17,315 nt of DNA, taken from CAJXCL01 sp964394335. Its GTDB lineage: Bacteria > Nitrospinota > Nitrospinia > CAJXCL01. Both the position numbers and the translations under genes were made by a program. The stretch's first letter is position 1. Each line of letters opens with the position of its first letter. Below, in pieces: positions 13,043 through 17,315 of this stretch. The notes below the pieces were generated by a model that made no database searches, had not been told where the DNA came from, and saw nothing but the letters and a program-made list of their open reading frames with translations. The stretch lies in the NCBI GenBank assembly GCA_964394335.1, contig CAYMVZ010000049.1, positions 1-17,315 on the forward strand, given 5' to 3'.

Positions 13043-14002
13043 CTAGTTGATATCCGCCTTTATATCATTCAGGTTCAATTTGCTTCCATCCTGGAAGTGT
13101 AATGTATAACCTTTCTTGCTTGTACCTGTGAGAGGCTTAGCTTTCCAACCTATCTTGCCATTCTCAGCATCTTTTATTACCCATTCTTCTATTACAAGGT
13201 TCTTTGTATAAGTTACTCCAGGGTCTTTTGTTAACCTGTCTTTTCTCTTCTCTATCACTTGATCCCTGTTGTCTTCGGTTTTATACTTTTGGAAGTCGTG
13301 AACTTTCTTTTTTCTTTCTTCAAAGTTGAATTTATACTTATGATCGAGAGATGACTGAAAAGGTGTATTTTGATGTTCGTGACATCTTTTGCAGACATTT
13401 CCCGTATTATTATCATACCTTTTATTGAGTTTCTCTGCCTGCGCAGAGGTAAAGTCGCCTTCTGTATTTTTCATCAGCACCCTAAACTGAGATCCTCCTC
13501 TTACGCTGTGACACATCTCACAACCTACTTGTTCAAGACTGGGTTCTTCAGGGTCTATGGTAGTCTTCTTCTTTACTTTCCCTTTTTTAGTCTTTGTGTC
13601 CTTAAACCTAAAGCCACCACTCTGTCCAAAACCTGTAGTATGACACCTCAAGCATAAAGGCTCTTTAGTAAAATCGGCTTTAATTACATCCAGTCCGTCT
13701 ACATAGGCCTGGTCCCTACCCCCAAATTTCACTAACTTCTCCTTAATTAAAGCCTCTGCCTTCTTCTTGGCCTTGTCCCTTTTCCCTGGTTTCAGAAGGT
13801 TGTATGATTGTCCATGACCTGTCTCCAACCATGCCTGATACCATGGATCATGACAACTCCCATCACATTTAGCAGCACCCACAAATTTAGGGCTTTTGGG
13901 TATCTTTTTTTTCTTTTTGGCAGCATCCGCGGTTAAAACAGTTAACGCCAAACAAACAAAAGGGACAAAAATAAATAACAAAAACATCCTGATTTTTTTC
14001 AT
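13043..14002 (-). CDS. Periplasmic tetraheme cytochrome c (cytochrome c554-like)
   Basis: The 319-residue protein begins with a signal peptide (residues 1-28, ending Ala-Asp-Ala-Ala). It carries four heme-attachment motifs: C46-DGS-CH, which has three residues between the cysteines, then CLRCH (117-121), CEMCH (161-165) and CKRCH (204-208). The KFVGAAKC...CHDPWYQAW...H opening is typical of the cytochrome c554 family of multiheme electron carriers. The mature part has several Lys-rich stretches and a C-terminal 100-residue region without hemes. It is the last gene of the cluster, 23 bases after the lipoprotein cytochrome, with AAGGGAG five bases before its ATG. It probably shuttles electrons to or from the membrane-bound cytochromes. 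Partner enzyme and direction of flow are unknown. Confidence 0.88.
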   Translation of the reverse strand: MKKIRMFLLFIFVPFVCLALTVLTADAAKKKKKIPKSPKFVGAAKCDGSCHDPWYQAWLETGHGQSYNLLKPGKRDKAKKKAEALIKEKLVKFGGRDQAYVDGLDVIKADFTKEPLCLRCHTTGFGQSGGFRFKDTKTKKGKVKKKTTIDPEEPSLEQVGCEMCHSVRGGSQFRVLMKNTEGDFTSAQAEKLNKRYDNNTGNVCKRCHEHQNTPFQSSLDHKYKFNFEERKKKVHDFQKYKTEDNRDQVIEKRKDRLTKDPGVTYTKNLVIEEWVIKDAENGKIGWKAKPLTGTSKKGYTLHFQDGSKLNLNDIKADIN

Positions 14003-14025
14003 AAATACTCCCTTCTTTTAAGTTT

Positions 14026-14751
14026 TTATTTTAATGACGTCAGATAGTAAGCTATATTAAATGCAATTTTATCTTTGAGCCCGTAATTGGGCATTTTGAC
14101 ATGTTTGATCATACGCTGAGGGTTTAAGAAAAACTTATACATCCAGACGGCGTTAAGTCTATTGCCTATATGTGTTAAATCCGGGCCGACGGTTCCCCCT
14201 TTTTCGCCGATTTTGTGACAAGCCGAGCAACCGATTTTTTTATATGATTTTTTTCCCATTAACATGGCCCTCTTATTTTTCTTTTTAAACTTCTCTGAGC
14301 CAAGTTTCTTGCTCTTGCCCTCTATTCTCTCCGGTTTTATTTTCATCTCCTTTGTAAAATCAATATCTCCGGTATCATGTGAATGAAACGTTCTCATAAA
14401 GGCAATGACCTGCCAAATTTCTTTTTCAGAGAGAGTATACTTATAGAGGGGCATTCGGGTTGATTTTTCAATGGCCCCACCTCCCAAAGTTATAACTTTA
14501 AAGAGGTCTTCATTCTTCTGTTTTCCCAGGTAGACTTCCTTGCTATCCGTCAGGTCTCTTGGTGTAGGGTCCAGGTTAACCGCGTTAAAGCCGTCTCCCA
14601 TACCTTTTTCTCCGTGACAGGAAGAGCAATAATATCCAAAAAGCTTGCGTCCTTCCCCAACGTTTTCATCTTCAAGCAAAGCACAGCCAGCAGCAAACAT
14701 TAATAAAAATATAGATGATATTCCCATCAAAATAATCTTATTCATTTTCAT
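14026..14751 (-). CDS. Diheme cytochrome c lipoprotein
   Basis: The protein has 241 residues. A short signal sequence ends in Phe-Ala-Ala-Gly-Cys23, a plausible lipobox, so the mature protein is probably lipid-anchored. Two class I cytochrome c domains follow. The first has CSSCHGEKGMGDG (heme at 42-46) and a likely axial Met100; the second has CSACHKIGEKGG (175-179) with Met220 in KMPNYG. A basic, Lys-rich linker (about 138-172) separates them. Its ATG overlaps the stop of the upstream gene as ATGA, with GAGG seven bases before it inside that gene, indicating coupled translation and a shared complex. Its likely role is electron transfer between the membrane-anchored cytochromes and the periplasm. 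Confidence 0.88.
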   Translation of the reverse strand: MKMNKIILMGISSIFLLMFAAGCALLEDENVGEGRKLFGYYCSSCHGEKGMGDGFNAVNLDPTPRDLTDSKEVYLGKQKNEDLFKVITLGGGAIEKSTRMPLYKYTLSEKEIWQVIAFMRTFHSHDTGDIDFTKEMKIKPERIEGKSKKLGSEKFKKKNKRAMLMGKKSYKKIGCSACHKIGEKGGTVGPDLTHIGNRLNAVWMYKFFLNPQRMIKHVKMPNYGLKDKIAFNIAYYLTSLK

Positions 14752-16274
14752 GAACTTGCCTCATTTTTCATTTTTCTAATCCAACCAATAAGAATAAACT
14801 CAATCCCAACAACAGCAAAGATGGCCAGAATAGGATAATAGTAGACTGTCTTAGGGATTTGGGCCTCAAGAACCAACAAATAATTGGCAGATATTGACCG
14901 CTTTGTCCCGGTCTCCTCATTGCTACCCTCCCAGGCAGAGAAGGCTATAGGGATAAATTGTCCCGCAACAAATTGAGTATCCTTTTTATCCTCTGTTGTC
15001 AATGAGCGTTTAATCAGCAGCCTGTATTCTCCATTATCATATATGACAGAGCCCTTCGCATTTTGCTTTCCCTCCTCCTGCTTTACCATCCTCTTCATTC
15101 CTGTTGCATTCATTTCTGTAATTCCTTTCTCATTGTCAGCGCTCCATTTCAATAAATATACAGGGTTATCAGGATCTCCATTAAGGAAATAAGGTTTTTG
15201 CCCACCCGGATTTTGCGCGAGCTGCAAAGCGATAGAATCTGTAAAGGAGTCTTCATTTGTCATTTCTGATGGATCATGCCACATCAGTAAAAAAGCAATC
15301 TCATCCTGGTTGTAAATGGCTTTCAATTGCACGTCATCAATTTTTGGAGTAAACATGCGTGGGTCGACAATGATCTGTCCCGCCATCGAATATTCACTTA
15401 GAGCTACATCATTCCATTTTTCATCATCAGGGGTTTCCGGTAATTCACCTTCTATGAGTTTTACTTGATAGGAAGCCAGAGTTTTTGGTTTTTCCGCAGG
15501 GGAAAGAGAAAGTACATAATTGACCAGATGCCAGGTTTTTTCCTCATCCAAGTCTTCGGCAAAAGAAGGCATTGGCGTTCCCTCAACACCTATTCTTATC
15601 GTACGATAGATATCCTGTGGAGCGCTACCTCTTCGGAAAATCCATCTTTTTGTAAGATCCCTTGGAAAAATGGGAGTCTCCCAATCTGTCTCAAGATCCA
15701 GAGCAAGATCCCCATTACCTCTTCCAGCATCTCCATGGCAGGAATTGCATTGCACCTCAGCAAATAATTCCTGTCCCTTTTGAATACTTTCTGCAGATGA
15801 AGGAATAGGCGATCCCACTTTAATTGGTGCCGGAGCCTTACCTTGCTTAAACCTTTCTGAAAAAGATTTAATATAATAGACCAGTCCCCATCTTATATCA
15901 TTAGCAAGTTCAGGCCATGCCGGCATAGCAGTGCCGGGCATCCCTCTGGTAATTACATTGTATATGTCTTGATCTGTGGCAAGCTCGTCCCTGGCAGTAG
16001 TTTTTATCTTGAATATTCCTAAAGTAAAATTCCTGGGTTCCGGATATAATCTATCGGTTGCCGGAGCTACTGCATCGCCTTTTTCCCCATGGCAATTGAT
16101 GCAATTCTTTTCATAAACTTTCTTTCCTTTTTCAATAATTTCCGGGCTTTCAGCAACCATGGCTTCTTTCTTTTCCTCCTGGGCCAGTACTTTTCCGCTC
16201 ATAAAAAGAAAGATGAATAGGGCAGAGATCACAATATGAAACCATTTTTTTGTTAAACTTGCGTTTTGTAGCAT
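14748..16274 (-). CDS. Diheme cytochrome c fused to ethylbenzene dehydrogenase-type heme domain
   Basis: With the ATG at 16274 the protein has 508 residues. The order is a signal peptide (1-31), a cytochrome c domain with CINCHGEKGD (heme at 58-62, likely Met117), a second cytochrome c domain with CNSCHGDAGRGNGD (176-180, Met in GTPMPSF), a beta-rich region from about 290 to 470, and one C-terminal membrane helix (about 480-500) with a basic end. The beta-rich part resembles the heme b-binding domain of gamma subunits of ethylbenzene dehydrogenase, DMSO reductase-family enzymes and nitrite oxidoreductase. I judge this from 'DDVQLKAIYNQDEIAFLLMWHDPSEM' and later strands, so it is less certain than the cytochromes. 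A TTG at 16310 would add 12 residues but lacks a ribosome binding site. It is probably a periplasmic, membrane-tethered electron-transfer subunit. Confidence 0.82.
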   Translation of the reverse strand: MLQNASLTKKWFHIVISALFIFLFMSGKVLAQEEKKEAMVAESPEIIEKGKKVYEKNCINCHGEKGDAVAPATDRLYPEPRNFTLGIFKIKTTARDELATDQDIYNVITRGMPGTAMPAWPELANDIRWGLVYYIKSFSERFKQGKAPAPIKVGSPIPSSAESIQKGQELFAEVQCNSCHGDAGRGNGDLALDLETDWETPIFPRDLTKRWIFRRGSAPQDIYRTIRIGVEGTPMPSFAEDLDEEKTWHLVNYVLSLSPAEKPKTLASYQVKLIEGELPETPDDEKWNDVALSEYSMAGQIIVDPRMFTPKIDDVQLKAIYNQDEIAFLLMWHDPSEMTNEDSFTDSIALQLAQNPGGQKPYFLNGDPDNPVYLLKWSADNEKGITEMNATGMKRMVKQEEGKQNAKGSVIYDNGEYRLLIKRSLTTEDKKDTQFVAGQFIPIAFSAWEGSNEETGTKRSISANYLLVLEAQIPKTVYYYPILAIFAVVGIEFILIGWIRKMKNEASS

Positions 16275-16333
16275 AACATCCCAAAAAAAATTATTCTTAC
16301 TGGTAATCAATCACAAATCTAAAATCATAACAA

Positions 16334-17107
16334 TTATTCCCAGGTCCGTGGTTTGTTTCCAGTTGCATCATAAAGATAAAGGATTACCTGCCATATCTCT
16401 TCATCAGTCAGCATATTTTTCCATATAGGCATTGCTGAATCCCATGGTGTTGCCTCAGGAGGCAAACCAGGACCTCCGGTGGAAGCCCTCCAGAAAACAA
16501 AGGATTCCTGCAACATACCAATAGTTGTTTCATCAAAAGTCGCGGGAGCGGGATTAAAGACATGGGCAAAATGTCCTTTCCCATGCCATTTATCGCCATG
16601 GCAGTAATGACAGTTTTCATAATATATACGCGCCCCTGCCTTGATGTTCTGCGGGAGGTTCGCCTCATCATCCCGCAATGAATTATAGAACGAGGCCACT
16701 TCAGGTGGTGGTGCCGGATGAATTACACGCATGGAAATTGGAGGCGCAAATTTAGGCATTGCCCCCTGGTAGACCCCATAGGCAACATAAAGAGGAATGA
16801 AGACCAGAAACGCCCATCGAGCCACTACCCACGGTCTCGACTGATCGGCGTCACCGCGAAGAAACCAGAGGATAGGAACCAGAAACCCTTCCAATGTGTG
16901 TTCATAGATTGAAACAGACAACAGCACCCCGACTGTCGCAGTAAACATATACATGTACATGACACTTGCCGGCAGCGGCATTTGGAGGTACCAGCCGAAG
17001 ACAATTTTTAGAAAAGCATAGATTCCGATCCAAGCGATGGCCGCCCTGGCCGGCACCGGAAGCCCCTTTTTTCTTTTATTTTGTGATTCTTCGATCTTAG
17101 CTGCCAT
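16334..17107 (-). CDS. Membrane-anchored monoheme cytochrome c
   Basis: This 257-residue protein starts with a basic cytoplasmic-type N-terminus, then three predicted membrane helices (about 22-40, 48-68 and 97-115). A Pro-rich linker (120-136) follows, then a periplasmic cytochrome c domain with CHYCHGDKWHGKGH (heme at 166-170) and a likely axial Met226 in SAMPIW. The combination of a few helices and a C-terminal heme c domain is seen in subunits of bc-type and other quinone-linked complexes, but I cannot assign it to one. GGAG lies about ten bases before the ATG. It follows the Mrp/NuoM-like gene after 50 bases and precedes the diheme/EB_dh-type gene by 59 bases, which puts it at the membrane core of the predicted complex. 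Confidence 0.85.
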   Translation of the reverse strand: MAAKIEESQNKRKKGLPVPARAAIAWIGIYAFLKIVFGWYLQMPLPASVMYMYMFTATVGVLLSVSIYEHTLEGFLVPILWFLRGDADQSRPWVVARWAFLVFIPLYVAYGVYQGAMPKFAPPISMRVIHPAPPPEVASFYNSLRDDEANLPQNIKAGARIYYENCHYCHGDKWHGKGHFAHVFNPAPATFDETTIGMLQESFVFWRASTGGPGLPPEATPWDSAMPIWKNMLTDEEIWQVILYLYDATGNKPRTWE

Positions 17108-17131
17108 GAAAAAACTTCTCCAAATAAATTT

Positions 17132-17148
17132 CCCCGCAAGTTGCGGGG
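17132..17148 (-). promoter_or_regulatory. GC-rich intercistronic stem-loop
   Basis: CCCCGC and GCGGGG flank a five-base loop in the 50-base gap between the Mrp/NuoM-like gene and the membrane cytochrome gene. On the coding strand AAATTTATTT follows, which is only weakly U-rich, so partial termination, RNA processing or 3'-end protection are all possible. Confidence 0.5.
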
Positions 17149-17157
17149 CATATAATT

Positions 17158-17315
17158 TTAGTAAATCCCCACGATCACAGAAATGATAGCGTAACCGAGC
17201 AAGGGGATGACAATAAAAGCGGTCAAGGGCGCCAGTCGCTTGACAAGCCAGTAGAACACGTTAGCTCCCTTTCTGTAGAACCAATCTGCGTCAAGATTGA
17301 TAGCATTCAATTCCG
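17158..17315 (-). CDS. C-terminus of Mrp/NuoM-like ion-translocating membrane subunit (5' part outside window)
   Basis: The reading frame is open from the right edge and ends in TAA at 17158-17160, giving the last 51 residues of a protein. They read ELNAINLDADWFYRKGANVF, then a short basic segment, and a final hydrophobic helix (about residues 28-50) ending Val-Gly-Ile-Tyr. The Leu-Asp-x-Asp-Trp-Phe-Tyr-Arg segment before a terminal helix is typical of the C-terminus of Na+/H+ antiporter subunit D and related NuoL/NuoM-type proton-translocating subunits. With only 51 residues visible this is a motif-based call. The orientation and the short gap suggest cotranscription with the cytochrome genes downstream. 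Confidence 0.6.
   Translation of the reverse strand, partial: ELNAINLDADWFYRKGANVFYWLVKRLAPLTAFIVIPLLGYAIISVIVGIY

Overview
The window looks like a piece of chromosome from an AT-rich, Gram-negative, respiratory bacterium that invests heavily in c-type cytochromes. Signal peptides, one lipobox, a tetrapyrrole gene cluster and a run of cytochromes containing Cys-x-x-Cys-His heme motifs support this. Gene content and order fit Desulfobacterota, Nitrospinota/Nitrospirota or anammox-type Brocadiales. The sequence alone does not decide between them. I saw no rRNA, tRNA, CRISPR array, transposase or phage gene.

Left part (1-2400): the 3' end of a 5'-nucleotidase-family gene converges on a DEAD-box RNA helicase (minus strand). 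A gene-free stretch of about 500 bp follows. It carries divergent promoters for the helicase and for the next operon, plus a terminator-like hairpin inside the predicted helicase leader.

Tetrapyrrole operon (2402-6548, plus strand): nrdR, a precorrin-2 dehydrogenase/ferrochelatase, a CcsA/HemX-like membrane protein, hemA and hemC, separated by 4 to 10 bases. It covers the step from glutamyl-tRNA to hydroxymethylbilane, the siroheme side branch and probably heme handling for cytochrome c assembly. hemB and hemD are not present. An HU-family gene with its own promoter, a TTG start and a terminator follows.

Middle part (7025-12787): mostly single genes. They are rsmA/ksgA, a 71-residue one-helix membrane protein, a stand-alone methionine synthase (MetH) activation-domain protein, an 87-residue two-helix membrane protein followed by a DUF1844 protein, a nucleoside phosphorylase/MTA-SAH nucleosidase, two unrecognised proteins (one exported), and a MoaD-type sulfur carrier. 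The spacers hold palindromes, degenerate heptamer repeats and a nested inverted-repeat element.

Right part (13043-17315, minus strand): the most interesting region. Read 5' to 3' on the minus strand it encodes the C-terminus of a protein resembling Mrp/NuoM-type ion-translocating subunits, then a membrane-anchored monoheme cytochrome c, a diheme cytochrome c fused to an ethylbenzene-dehydrogenase-type heme domain with a C-terminal membrane helix, a diheme cytochrome c lipoprotein and a periplasmic tetraheme cytochrome. The genes are tightly spaced, one pair overlaps by 4 bases, and a probable terminator follows the last. This suggests one transcription unit for a membrane-bound redox complex handling up to ten hemes, possibly coupled to ion translocation. 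The heme operon on the left would supply its cofactors.
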